64,000 bases of DNA from Bacillota bacterium (GTDB taxonomy: Bacteria > Bacillota > Clostridia > Acetivibrionales > DSM-1351). The notes beneath the pieces were generated by a model. That model saw only the letters and a list, made by a program, of their open reading frames with translations. It did not search any database and was not told the DNA's origin. The stretch is from positions 1 through 64,000 of the forward strand of contig JAEZUC010000176.1 in NCBI GenBank assembly GCA_023443515.1, written 5' to 3'. The translations under genes were made by a program, and so were the position numbers. This document shows positions 26,008 through 34,060 of the stretch, in pieces (position 1 is the stretch's first letter; each line of letters begins with the position of its first letter).

Positions 26008-28698
26008 ATGGATTCGGAAGACAAAATTTTAATTGTAGACGGCAACAGTATACTAAACAGGGCATTTTACGGACTAAGCAGAACAGCCATGCTCACAACG
26101 TCCGAGGGATTATATACAAATGCAGTTTTTGGATTTATAAATATACTGTCGAAATATCTTCAGGATGAAAAACCAAAGTACGTATGCGTAGCATTTGATT
26201 TAAAAGCTCCCACTTTCAGGCATAAGGAGTATGACCAATACAAGGCTCAAAGAAAGGGAATGCCAAATGAGTTGGCAGTTCAGGTTCCCATTATAAAGCA
26301 GGTTTTGGATGCTATGAACATTGCAAGGGTCGAAGTGGAAGGCTTTGAAGCTGACGATATACTGGGAACTGTTTCATCCTATGCTGAAAAGCAGGGAATG
26401 GAAACGATACTGCTGACCGGGGACAGGGATTCATTACAGCTGGCTTCCAGCTACACAAAAATAATGCTACCTGTAACAAGGGGAAATAAAACCGAGACAG
26501 ATCAATATAATTTTGAAAAAGTCATAGAAAAATACGGTGTAACACCGGGCCAGCTTATTGACGTAAAAGGGCTTATGGGGGATACCTCGGACAACATTCC
26601 CGGAGTACCCGGTATCGGTGAAAAAACTGCCCTTGATCTGATCAAGAAGTTTAACTCTATTGAAGAATTATATGAAAATATAGACAAAGTAGAGAAGAAG
26701 GGCGTTCGGGAAAAACTGGAAAACAACAAAGACCTTGCTTTTATGAGTAAAAGACTGGCTACTATATACAGAAAAGTACCCGGAGTTGAGAACCTGAATG
26801 ATTTTGCAAGAGTAGAGATTGACAAAGAAGCATTATATGGTATCTTCAAACGACTTGAATTTAAGTCACTTATAGAAAAGTTCGGTTTGGAAAGTACTCC
26901 TTTTGTAGAGGCTACTGAAGCTTTAAAAATTGAACATGTAGTTGTTGATTCCGTTAGTGAATTACAATCATACATTAGTGCAATCAAACTCAGCGGTATG
27001 GTAGCTGTTTATTATCACGTTGACCCTACAGGTAGCTATTTGGATGATTTGTGTATATTTGCCTGTAAGGAGGAATACGCTCCTGCTAATATTGTTTTCT
27101 CCCAAAAATTAACCTGTGAAACGGCTTTGAATGAACTTCGTGAAATATTCGAGAACAAGGATATTGAAAAATACGGACATGATTTGAAAAACTTATACAA
27201 GTATCTCAAGTCTTATGGAATAGAGCTTGAAAATGTAGTATTTGACACTTTTATAGCAGCATATATACTTGAACCCACCAGAAGCACCTACACGATTTCG
27301 GAGCTGTCTGAAGACAAATTAAAACAGAGCATTATACCCGTTGAGATTTTGTATGACAAACACGGCAAAAGACTTGACCAGGGACAGGATGTAAGTGCTT
27401 CGGAAGTTTGTGCTGCGGCGGTAAACGCCATATTCGGATTAACCAAAAAGCTCCGTCCCATTATAAGTGATAACGGTCAGGATGAACTTTATTATAAAAT
27501 AGAACTGCCTCTTGTGGAGGTACTGGCAGATATGGAGTTAAGGGGTTTCAAAGTTGACGTGGAAGGCCTAAAAGCATATTCAAAGGAAATGGATTCAAGA
27601 CTTGTAATACTGGAAAATGAAATATACATGCAGGCAGGAGAGACCTTTAATATCAATTCTCCAAAACAGCTGGGTGTAATACTTTTTGAGAAACTGGGAC
27701 TGCCTGTTGGAAAGAAAACCAAAACAGGATATTCAACAAATGCAGAGGTACTTGAGCAGCTTTCCTACAAGCATGAGATAGTCGAAAGAATTCTTGAATA
27801 CAGACAGTTGATGAAACTCAAGTCAACATATGCTGATGGACTTTTGTCTGTATTAGAGCAGGATGGCAAAATTCATTCAAACTTTAACCAGACTGTAACG
27901 GCTACCGGAAGAATCAGCAGTACCGAACCCAATCTACAAAACATACCTGTTAAATTGGAAATGGGAAGAAAGATACGAAAGGTATTTATTCCGACTAATC
28001 AGGATTATGTACTGCTTGATGCCGATTATTCACAGATAGAACTAAGGGTACTTGCACATATAACAGATGATCCTAACATGATAGAAGCCTTCTTAAAAAA
28101 CGAGGACATTCATACTACGACTGCTTCAAAGGTATTCGGAATACCGCCGGAAGAGGTATCCTCGTTAATGAGGTCAAGGGCGAAAGCAGTTAATTTTGGA
28201 ATAGTTTACGGTATCGGTGATTTCAGCCTGTCAAAAGATATTGGGGTAACAAAAAAGGAAGCTCGGAAATATATAGATGACTATCTTGACAAGTATTCCA
28301 AGGTAAAGGAATACATGAGTGACACTGTTGAAAAAGGCAGAGAATTCGGGTTTGTGACAACACTTTACAACAGAAGAAGGTATCTTCCTGAACTTAAATC
28401 CAGTAATTTTAATATGCGTTCCTTTGGAGAGCGTGTTGCAATGAATACACCTATTCAGGGAAGTGCGGCAGATATTATTAAAATATCAATGGTAAAGGTT
28501 TATAATGAACTGAAAAAGAGAAAGCTTAAGTCAAAACTTATTCTTCAGGTTCACGATGAATTGATAGTAGAAACCGAGAAATCTGAATTGGAAGAGGTAT
28601 CAAAATTGTTGAAGGACTGTATGGAGAATGCCGTACAATTAAGAGTGCCTTTGACAGTAGACGTAAAACATGGGGACAGTTGGTATGACACGAAATAG
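26008..28698 (+). CDS. polA: PolA, DNA polymerase I
   Basis: The 896-residue repair and Okazaki-fragment polymerase has three parts. The 5' nuclease domain (1-290) contains VEGFEADDILGT and GVPGIGEKTALDL. The middle domain (about 305-470) matches the 3'-5' exonuclease fold, but the first Asp-x-Glu motif is replaced by AVYYHVDP, so proofreading is probably lost. The polymerase domain has motif A DYSQIELRVLAH, the O-helix RAKAVNFGIVYG and motif C LQVHDELIVE. GGAGG precedes the ATG. The gene follows the anti-sigma gene and overlaps coaE by 14 bases, as part of one likely operon. Confidence 0.97.
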   Translation: MDSEDKILIVDGNSILNRAFYGLSRTAMLTTSEGLYTNAVFGFINILSKYLQDEKPKYVCVAFDLKAPTFRHKEYDQYKAQRKGMPNELAVQVPIIKQVLDAMNIARVEVEGFEADDILGTVSSYAEKQGMETILLTGDRDSLQLASSYTKIMLPVTRGNKTETDQYNFEKVIEKYGVTPGQLIDVKGLMGDTSDNIPGVPGIGEKTALDLIKKFNSIEELYENIDKVEKKGVREKLENNKDLAFMSKRLATIYRKVPGVENLNDFARVEIDKEALYGIFKRLEFKSLIEKFGLESTPFVEATEALKIEHVVVDSVSELQSYISAIKLSGMVAVYYHVDPTGSYLDDLCIFACKEEYAPANIVFSQKLTCETALNELREIFENKDIEKYGHDLKNLYKYLKSYGIELENVVFDTFIAAYILEPTRSTYTISELSEDKLKQSIIPVEILYDKHGKRLDQGQDVSASEVCAAAVNAIFGLTKKLRPIISDNGQDELYYKIELPLVEVLADMELRGFKVDVEGLKAYSKEMDSRLVILENEIYMQAGETFNINSPKQLGVILFEKLGLPVGKKTKTGYSTNAEVLEQLSYKHEIVERILEYRQLMKLKSTYADGLLSVLEQDGKIHSNFNQTVTATGRISSTEPNLQNIPVKLEMGRKIRKVFIPTNQDYVLLDADYSQIELRVLAHITDDPNMIEAFLKNEDIHTTTASKVFGIPPEEVSSLMRSRAKAVNFGIVYGIGDFSLSKDIGVTKKEARKYIDDYLDKYSKVKEYMSDTVEKGREFGFVTTLYNRRRYLPELKSSNFNMRSFGERVAMNTPIQGSAADIIKISMVKVYNELKKRKLKSKLILQVHDELIVETEKSELEEVSKLLKDCMENAVQLRVPLTVDVKHGDSWYDTK

Positions 28699-29296
28699 TA
28701 AATCAATTATTTTAGGGGTAACAGGCGGAATTGGGAGTGGAAAAAGTACAGTAAGCAGTATTCTTAAAGAACTTGGTGCTGTTGTAATTGATGCAGATGT
28801 AATAAGCAGAGAGGTCGTAGAGCCCGGGAAAAAGGCCTTAGAGGAGTTGACACAGGCGTTCGGTAAGGATATACTTGATGATTGGGGACAGCTAAATCGC
28901 AAGGAACTGGCGACTAGAGTGTTTAATGATGAGAAAAAACTTAAGATATTGAACAGTATTGTGCATAAATATGTTGCCCAAAAAATAAAAGAAAATGTGG
29001 AAGAACAGTTGCTTAAACGGACAAAAGTTATTGTTATTGATGCACCCATACCTATTAAAAACGGCTTTCTTGATTTGTGCGATGAGGTTTGGACGGTTTT
29101 TGCGCTAACGGAGATAAGGGTTGAAAGAATTATAAAGAGAAACGGTATGACCTATGAGGAAGCCGTTTCAAGAATTCAATCCCAGATTTCTGATGAGGAA
29201 TATTTAAAAATCGCAAATACAGTTATCAATAATAATGATGATGTAACGCTCCTTAGACAAGAAGTAGAAAGTCAGTTTGCAAGGCTGTTAAGGTGA
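28685..29296 (+). CDS. coaE: CoaE, dephospho-CoA kinase
   Basis: The 203-residue kinase adds the 3' phosphate to dephospho-CoA, the last step of coenzyme A synthesis. It has the P-loop GVTGGIGSGKSTVS at the N-terminus, DADVISREVVEPGKKAL, and the lid region RIIKRNGMTYEEAVSRIQSQ. The start is taken at 28685, with GGGGA nine bases upstream and a normal family N-terminus; an ATG at 28670 in the same frame is possible. It overlaps the end of polA by 14 bases. The polA-coaE pair is common in Firmicutes. Confidence 0.95.
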   Translation: MTRNSKSIILGVTGGIGSGKSTVSSILKELGAVVIDADVISREVVEPGKKALEELTQAFGKDILDDWGQLNRKELATRVFNDEKKLKILNSIVHKYVAQKIKENVEEQLLKRTKVIVIDAPIPIKNGFLDLCDEVWTVFALTEIRVERIIKRNGMTYEEAVSRIQSQISDEEYLKIANTVINNNDDVTLLRQEVESQFARLLR

Positions 29297-29880
29297 TTTC
29301 TTTGAGGAAAAAGAAAAAAGGCGGTTTAAAAATATTAGGTGTGCTAATTATATTGGTTATACTAGCAGCAGTCGGAATATTTGGTTCAAGGTATGTTTTA
29401 GAATATTTATATCCCTTGGAATACACCGAATATGTAGAGAAGTATTCACAGCAGTATAATCTGGATAACTATATGGTTTATGCGGTTATAAAAGCAGAAA
29501 GCGGTTTTAATTCCCAGGCTGTTTCACCTAGAGAAGCCAAGGGATTGATGCAGATTATGGACAGCACAGGGGAGTGGGCGGCTAAAAAGGCAGGCATTAA
29601 TGATTTTGAAAAAAGTATGCTCCTTGAACCCGAAACCAATATAAAAATTGGCTGCTGGTATCTGGCAAATCTGCTAAAACAGTTTGACAATGACACTGTG
29701 GTAGCACTGGCTGCTTACAATGCTGGTAGCGGTAACGTTTCAAAATGGCTTAAAGACCCTGAGAAAAGTCATGATGGCAAGAGTCTTAGTGCTATACCCT
29801 TTGAAGAAACAGAAAACTATGTTGCAAGAATACAAAAATACTATAAAATGTATAAAAAGCTTTACGATAATGACAAATAG
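29293..29880 (+). CDS. Membrane-anchored lytic murein transglycosylase (SLT domain)
   Basis: The 195-residue protein has one N-terminal membrane helix (about residues 10-33) and a Slt70-type lytic transglycosylase domain. Key motifs are the catalytic Glu in VIKAESGFN, GLMQIMDSTG, and ALAAYNAGSGNV. It cleaves peptidoglycan glycan strands to anhydromuropeptides outside the membrane. The start is GTG at 29293, overlapping the TGA of coaE by four bases (GTGA), so translation is coupled. It probably completes the polA-coaE transcript. The gene after it has its own ribosome site. Confidence 0.92.
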   Translation: MISLRKKKKGGLKILGVLIILVILAAVGIFGSRYVLEYLYPLEYTEYVEKYSQQYNLDNYMVYAVIKAESGFNSQAVSPREAKGLMQIMDSTGEWAAKKAGINDFEKSMLLEPETNIKIGCWYLANLLKQFDNDTVVALAAYNAGSGNVSKWLKDPEKSHDGKSLSAIPFEETENYVARIQKYYKMYKKLYDNDK

Positions 29881-29937
29881 TGATATTTTTATAGTGTAAG
29901 GAAAAATGTAGTATCTGATTAGGAGGGTGCAAACACT

Positions 29938-30285
29938 ATGAATTCACTTCTATTTGAGAGAGATTTGCTATATCCTACACAAAATGTTATTGATCCCGGA
30001 ATACTTCATGTAAAGCTGTTAAGTCCTACTAATTCCAGGATACCTGTTATTATTGAATCAAAGTCGGTACATTCGGCAGTTGATAACATCAAAACAATAA
30101 TTGATGTCATGCAAAAGGAGATATTTGACAGGATAAACATAAAAATAAAAGAAAACGCAATAGTGTACCTGAAACTTAATGAATTAGATAAGCTCAATAA
30201 CGGTAGCATTGAGTGTATGCAGGTTATTTTTAATGAGGATGATGATATTACATGTAAACCTGCAGACTTGGACTACATAGTATAG
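29938..30285 (+). CDS. Conserved-looking protein of unknown function
   Basis: The 115-residue acidic protein has no recognisable domain. It is predicted to be a mixed alpha-beta cytosolic protein with a strand-rich start (ILHVKLLSPTNSRIPVIIES), a central helix (VDNIKTIIDVMQKEIFDRIN) and an acidic tail. AGGAGGGTG ahead of the ATG is strong, and codon use looks normal, so the gene is probably real. It lies 57 bases after the transglycosylase and is closed by a good terminator. Confidence 0.7.
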   Translation: MNSLLFERDLLYPTQNVIDPGILHVKLLSPTNSRIPVIIESKSVHSAVDNIKTIIDVMQKEIFDRINIKIKENAIVYLKLNELDKLNNGSIECMQVIFNEDDDITCKPADLDYIV

Positions 30286-30310
30286 ATGGTACAAATAACA
30301 CAAATATAAA

Positions 30311-30347
30311 GGAAAGCTCTGATTCTAACAGTAGCTTTCCTTTTTTT
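30311..30347 (+). terminator. Terminator of the polA-coaE-slt transcript
   Basis: GGAAAGCT and AGCTTTCC form an 8-bp stem with a 14-base loop, followed by seven T residues. It separates the plus-strand genes from the convergent DAHP synthase. Confidence 0.85.
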
Positions 30348-30355
30348 AGTAGGGA

Positions 30356-31369
30356 TTAGATGGTTCTTTGTACTGCCTGTGCTACCAATCTCAATTCATC
30401 CATAAGGCTTTTAAATCTTTCGGGCCTTAGAGACTGAGGGCCATCGCATAAAGCACACGGTGGATTGGGATGAACTTCAATAATAAGACCGTCTGCACCG
30501 GTAGCAATTGCTCCCTTTGCTAGTGCAGGAACATACTTCCAGTTACCTGTAGCATGGCTGGGATCAACCACAACGGGAAGATGTGAAACATCTTTTATTG
30601 CAGGAATTGCACTTAAATCAAGGGTATTTCTTGTTACTGTTTCAAAAGTTCGTATGCCTCTTTCGCAAAGAATAACTTCATGATTTCCCTCAGCTATTAT
30701 ATATTCAGCAGCCATAAGCCATTCTTCAATAGTGGCCGACAAACCTCTCTTTAGAAGAACAGGCTTCCGGGTCATCCCAACTTCACTTAACAACCTGAAA
30801 TTCTGCATGTTTCGTGCGCCTATTTGAAATATATCTGTATATTTGTTTACAAGTTCTACATCTCTGGTATCCACAACTTCGGTAACCAGTTTTAGGCCGG
30901 TTGCTTCACGGCCTGCAACCATTATTTTAAGGCCATCCTCTTCAAGTCCCTGAAAGGCATAAGGTGAACTTCTTGGCTTGAAAGCACCGCCCCTAAGGAT
31001 TTTAGCTCCGCTATTCTTTACACTGATTGCAGTATCAATAAAGTCTTTTTCATTCTCTATGGCACATGGCCCGGCCATAACAACAATTTCTTCACCGCCG
31101 ATTTTGACACCACCGATATCTATAATTGTTGGTGTATGCTGAAGTTCATTGCTTGCAAGTTTATAAGGCTTCATAATAGGGACCAGGGTTTCTACACCCG
31201 GCATTTGTGATACAGCGTGGGCATTAAGAAGCCTTTTATCTCCAATTGCTCCGATTACTGTTTTGATATCTCCATGGATGGGGTGGGTTTTGAAACCCAG
31301 TTCCAACAGCCTATTTTCAACGTTTTCAATGTCTTTTTCCGTCGCACTTTGCTTCATGACAATAATCAT
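30356..31369 (-). CDS. aroF: DAHP synthase, type I-beta (3-deoxy-7-phosphoheptulonate synthase)
   Basis: The 337-residue enzyme joins PEP and erythrose 4-phosphate in the first step of aromatic amino acid synthesis. An N-terminal ferredoxin-like regulatory domain covers residues 1-75. The KDO8P/DAHP synthase barrel follows, with VMAGPCAIENEKDF, RGGAFKPRSSPYAFQG, QIGARNMQNFRLL, LLKRGLSATIEEWL and VVDPSHATGNW. This is the Thermotoga-like type whose added domain senses Tyr or Phe. AGGAGG precedes the ATG. It is alone in its transcript, under a T-box leader. The symbol aroF is conventional for this class. Confidence 0.94.
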   Translation of the reverse strand: MIIVMKQSATEKDIENVENRLLELGFKTHPIHGDIKTVIGAIGDKRLLNAHAVSQMPGVETLVPIMKPYKLASNELQHTPTIIDIGGVKIGGEEIVVMAGPCAIENEKDFIDTAISVKNSGAKILRGGAFKPRSSPYAFQGLEEDGLKIMVAGREATGLKLVTEVVDTRDVELVNKYTDIFQIGARNMQNFRLLSEVGMTRKPVLLKRGLSATIEEWLMAAEYIIAEGNHEVILCERGIRTFETVTRNTLDLSAIPAIKDVSHLPVVVDPSHATGNWKYVPALAKGAIATGADGLIIEVHPNPPCALCDGPQSLRPERFKSLMDELRLVAQAVQRTI

Positions 31370-31448
31370 AGTTTAATCCTCCTGAATTAATATTTGTAAT
31401 ACAACTGTCTCAAGTAAAATAAGTTAGCATTTCAGGGTTTTAATAAAT

Positions 31449-31737
31449 AAAAAAGCCCTCATCCCTATAAACAAGGGACGAAGACTTATAGTCTACGCGG
31501 TACCACCCAAATTGGTAAAACCCACTCAATCATGTACGGGATATAAAAAAAATTCCGATACACTTCTTTCTGTAACGGGAAAGACCCGGTGTGACCTACA
31601 TAAAAGGTTCAGCCAACTGTTCATGGGAGAACTTCAAAAATACTATCCTGCAATGCTTCCACCAAACCACTGCTCGCTTTAAAGACTCATATATTTTACT
31701 TTTCCCATTCATCACATTTACTTACAAATATTGTATT
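31449..31737 (-). ncRNA. T-box riboswitch upstream of DAHP synthase (phenylalanine specifier likely)
   Basis: On the minus strand, TGGGTGGTACCGCG (31496-31509) is the T-box. A 14-bp terminator stem and T run follow at 31449-31487. In stem I, TGGGA lies two bases before AGTA, and its partner TCCCA closes the loop on the 3' side. The triplet just before it is TTC (31629-31631), a phenylalanine codon, inside GAAG-TTC-TCCCA. By the geometry seen in the alaS and tyrS leaders of this window, TTC is the likely specifier; GTT, one base earlier, would read valine and fits the gene badly. The 407-base gap is essentially this leader. Confidence 0.88.
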
Positions 31738-31743
31738 AAAGAT

Positions 31744-31773
31744 ATAGTAACATGCCAAATAATCAAAAGTCAA
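31744..31773 (-). promoter_or_regulatory. Promoter of the DAHP synthase T-box transcript
   Basis: Minus-strand TTGACT (31768-31773) and TACTAT (31744-31749) are 18 bp apart, with a TG extension. The -35 lies only three bases beyond the stop codon of gatD. Confidence 0.65.
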
Positions 31774-31776
31774 TGT

Positions 31777-32523
31777 TTATTTTAATATCCTTTGTATCAT
31801 AGAAACTCTTGCTGCATTTTCAAAAGCATCTTCTAACGGATTAAGGCTTTCAAATTCATCATACCTTTGTTTCAAAGCTAATGATATCAGGTGATCTGCC
31901 AGAAGAGGGTTCTTTGGCAGAAGGCTTCCGTGGGAGTATGAGCAGTATACGTTTTTATAAACAGCACCTTCAAATCCATCAGTACCGTTGTTTCCATTGC
32001 CTGAAAGAACTTTACCCAGAGGACGAACACCATCTCCCAAGTAAGTACGTCCGGAATGATTCTCAAAGCCCACTATTTTGAGAGGTGAACCTTTATCTGA
32101 AATAAGCACGCTTTCAAATACAATATTACCTATCATCCTCTCTTTGCCGCCTATTGACCATAAATCAAGTGCACCCAAGTATTCGAGCTCTTTACCATCC
32201 CATGTTTTGTAGTATTTTCCCATGAGTTGATAGCCTCCGCATATGCAAAGGAATACCTTACTCCCCTCAACGGCGTTTTTAATCTCAGATCCCTTCTGGG
32301 TCAGTACATCCTTTTGTATAATCTCCTGCTCATAGTCCTGACCGCCTCCGAGAAAAACAATATCATACTCTTCGGAATCAAAGCTGTCCCCGATTGTTAT
32401 GTTGGTGACTGATATATCTATTCCGCGCCATTGAGCACGTCTCTGTAAAGCTAGTATATTTCCCATGTCTCCGTAAGTATTTAAAAGGTCAGGGTATAAA
32501 TGACAAATTTTTAATTGATACAT
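31777..32523 (-). CDS. gatD: GatD, glutamine amidotransferase subunit of lipid II amidation
   Basis: The 248-residue class I (CobB/CobQ-like) glutaminase supplies ammonia to MurT. The pair amidates the D-Glu of lipid II to D-isoglutamine, which peptidoglycan cross-linking needs. It opens LKICHLYPDLLNTYGDMGN. The nucleophile Cys95 is in CICGGYQLMG, the oxyanion loop in VFLGGGQDYEQE, and the catalytic His in YSHGSLLPKNP. The ATG at 32523 fits the family start, while the in-frame TTG at 32535 sits too close to AAGGAG. It is two bases downstream of the murT stop. Confidence 0.93.
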   Translation of the reverse strand: MYQLKICHLYPDLLNTYGDMGNILALQRRAQWRGIDISVTNITIGDSFDSEEYDIVFLGGGQDYEQEIIQKDVLTQKGSEIKNAVEGSKVFLCICGGYQLMGKYYKTWDGKELEYLGALDLWSIGGKERMIGNIVFESVLISDKGSPLKIVGFENHSGRTYLGDGVRPLGKVLSGNGNNGTDGFEGAVYKNVYCSYSHGSLLPKNPLLADHLISLALKQRYDEFESLNPLEDAFENAARVSMIQRILK

Positions 32524-32525
32524 AT

Positions 32526-33929
32526 CTATTTCCAAAACTCCTTTAAGTTAAACTTTTTCTTTAGAATACCTCTGATATCCAGCATAGCAGTGTAAGTAGG
32601 AAGAATATAGAAACATCCGCCTGGTAACACGGCTTTTAAGCCCTCATCTATAAGCCTCTGATAGTCTTTAATAATTCTTATTTTTCTTGTATCAAGGCCA
32701 CTGTATTTAAGACGTACAGCCATATCCTCACCTCTTATACCTGATGTTATAAGATTGACAATTCTGTCATCCGCAGTATTTAAATGCTCAAAGCCAACAT
32801 CCCAAAGCCAAGAAATATCCGTTCCATCAGCCAACTTGTCATTTATAAGAAAGGCTATATTCAGGGGCTGACTGTCAAGGGTAAGGAAGTTAAGTACCTG
32901 ATTGAAGCCGGTAGGATTTTTAACAAGAATCAACTTAATGGTTTTGTCTCCTACATTAATGGTTTCCATTCTTCCGAAACCACACTCAAAGGATTCCATG
33001 GACTTCTTAACCGTTTCGGTATTATATCCCAGCGAAAGGCCGCAGGTTGCAGCCGCCATTGCATTATAAACATTATAGAGGCCGGGAAGATTGATTCGGG
33101 TTGTATGTTCAGCTTCATCATTGTTCAATGCCTCTGAACATTTCCACTTAATAGTTGTATAGCTGCTTCCGGCTTCTTCGATACCAACACACTCAAGGTC
33201 TGCCACGGGCCTTGAATAACCGCATTCAGGACAATAGAATTCTCCTAAATGACCATATACATGGCTTTTATATTGATATTTGCATTTGCAAAAAATACAG
33301 AACATGGCATCAGTATTGATGTTTTCAAGACTCTGCTGACTGGCAGCGCCACCAAAACCATAGTAAAATACAGGCTTCTCAGTTTTATGACCAAGTGATG
33401 CGCACATTGAATCGTCGGCATTCAGTATAAGAGTAGTCTTTTTATCCAGCCTGTCCAAACCCGATTTAACAGCGTTAAGTGTAGAATAGAGTTCTCCGTA
33501 TCGGTCTAACTGATCCCTGAAAAAGTTTGTAACAACAACTGACTTGGGTTGCAGGTGTTTGGTAACCTGATTAAACGCCGCTTCATCACTTTCGATAAGT
33601 GCTGTCTTGTGCTTGGGCTTCCCCAAAGGAGAAACAGCCTGTATAAAAGTAGTAGTTATACCACTTAACAGGTTTGCACCTGATTTGTTGGTTATGTAAT
33701 CAACATTATTGTTTTTCAGAATTTCTTCAATTATCCTTGAAGTTGTTGTCTTACCGTTAGTTCCCGTCACCATAATTATTTCGAAGTCTTTAGCTATTGA
33801 TCTGAGGATATGGGGATATAGTTTGAACGCAACCTTTCCGGGCAAGGTTGTACCGCCTTTTTTTAGTATTCTGAGTACTTTTATTGTTAATTTTGATATT
33901 ATTATTGTAAGTATTTTTCTGAAATTCAT
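32526..33929 (-). CDS. murT: MurT, Mur-ligase-like subunit of lipid II isoglutaminyl synthase
   Basis: The 467-residue ATP-dependent partner of GatD has a Mur ligase fold with the P-loop VTGTNGKTTT at residues 54-63 and the Mur central motif ESDEAAF. A Cys4 zinc ribbon (CIFCKC, then CPECGYS, about residues 205-240) marks MurT rather than MurC-F. The DUF1727-type C-terminal domain holds FLINDKLADGTDISWLWD. AGGAG precedes the ATG. With gatD it forms a two-gene operon facing away from the murA 3' part, whose promoter begins 97 bases off. Confidence 0.94.
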   Translation of the reverse strand: MNFRKILTIIISKLTIKVLRILKKGGTTLPGKVAFKLYPHILRSIAKDFEIIMVTGTNGKTTTSRIIEEILKNNNVDYITNKSGANLLSGITTTFIQAVSPLGKPKHKTALIESDEAAFNQVTKHLQPKSVVVTNFFRDQLDRYGELYSTLNAVKSGLDRLDKKTTLILNADDSMCASLGHKTEKPVFYYGFGGAASQQSLENINTDAMFCIFCKCKYQYKSHVYGHLGEFYCPECGYSRPVADLECVGIEEAGSSYTTIKWKCSEALNNDEAEHTTRINLPGLYNVYNAMAAATCGLSLGYNTETVKKSMESFECGFGRMETINVGDKTIKLILVKNPTGFNQVLNFLTLDSQPLNIAFLINDKLADGTDISWLWDVGFEHLNTADDRIVNLITSGIRGEDMAVRLKYSGLDTRKIRIIKDYQRLIDEGLKAVLPGGCFYILPTYTAMLDIRGILKKKFNLKEFWK

Positions 33930-34025
33930 ATATTCTCCTATTAAATTTTAAACCTCAAAATTTAAAAAACTTTTAGTAAACATTATATCATGATTTTTAA
34001 CAAATTTCTTATGTTTTATATCGCA

Positions 34026-34055
34026 TTGATGGGTAATATTACATTATGCTATAAT
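34026..34055 (+). promoter_or_regulatory. Promoter reading into the murA 3' part and the division cluster
   Basis: TTGATG (34026-34031) and TATAAT (34050-34055) are 18 bp apart with a TG extension. It lies just inside the right edge of the murA-splitting segment. It could drive ftsQ-sbp-ftsA now that the normal upstream half of murA is 10 kb away. Confidence 0.65.
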
Positions 34056-34060
34056 TATAA

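Noticed and set aside
31591..31785. Plus-strand reading frame of 64 codons between aroF and gatD
   Set aside because: It lies wholly over the minus-strand T-box leader and its promoter, and has no ribosome site.
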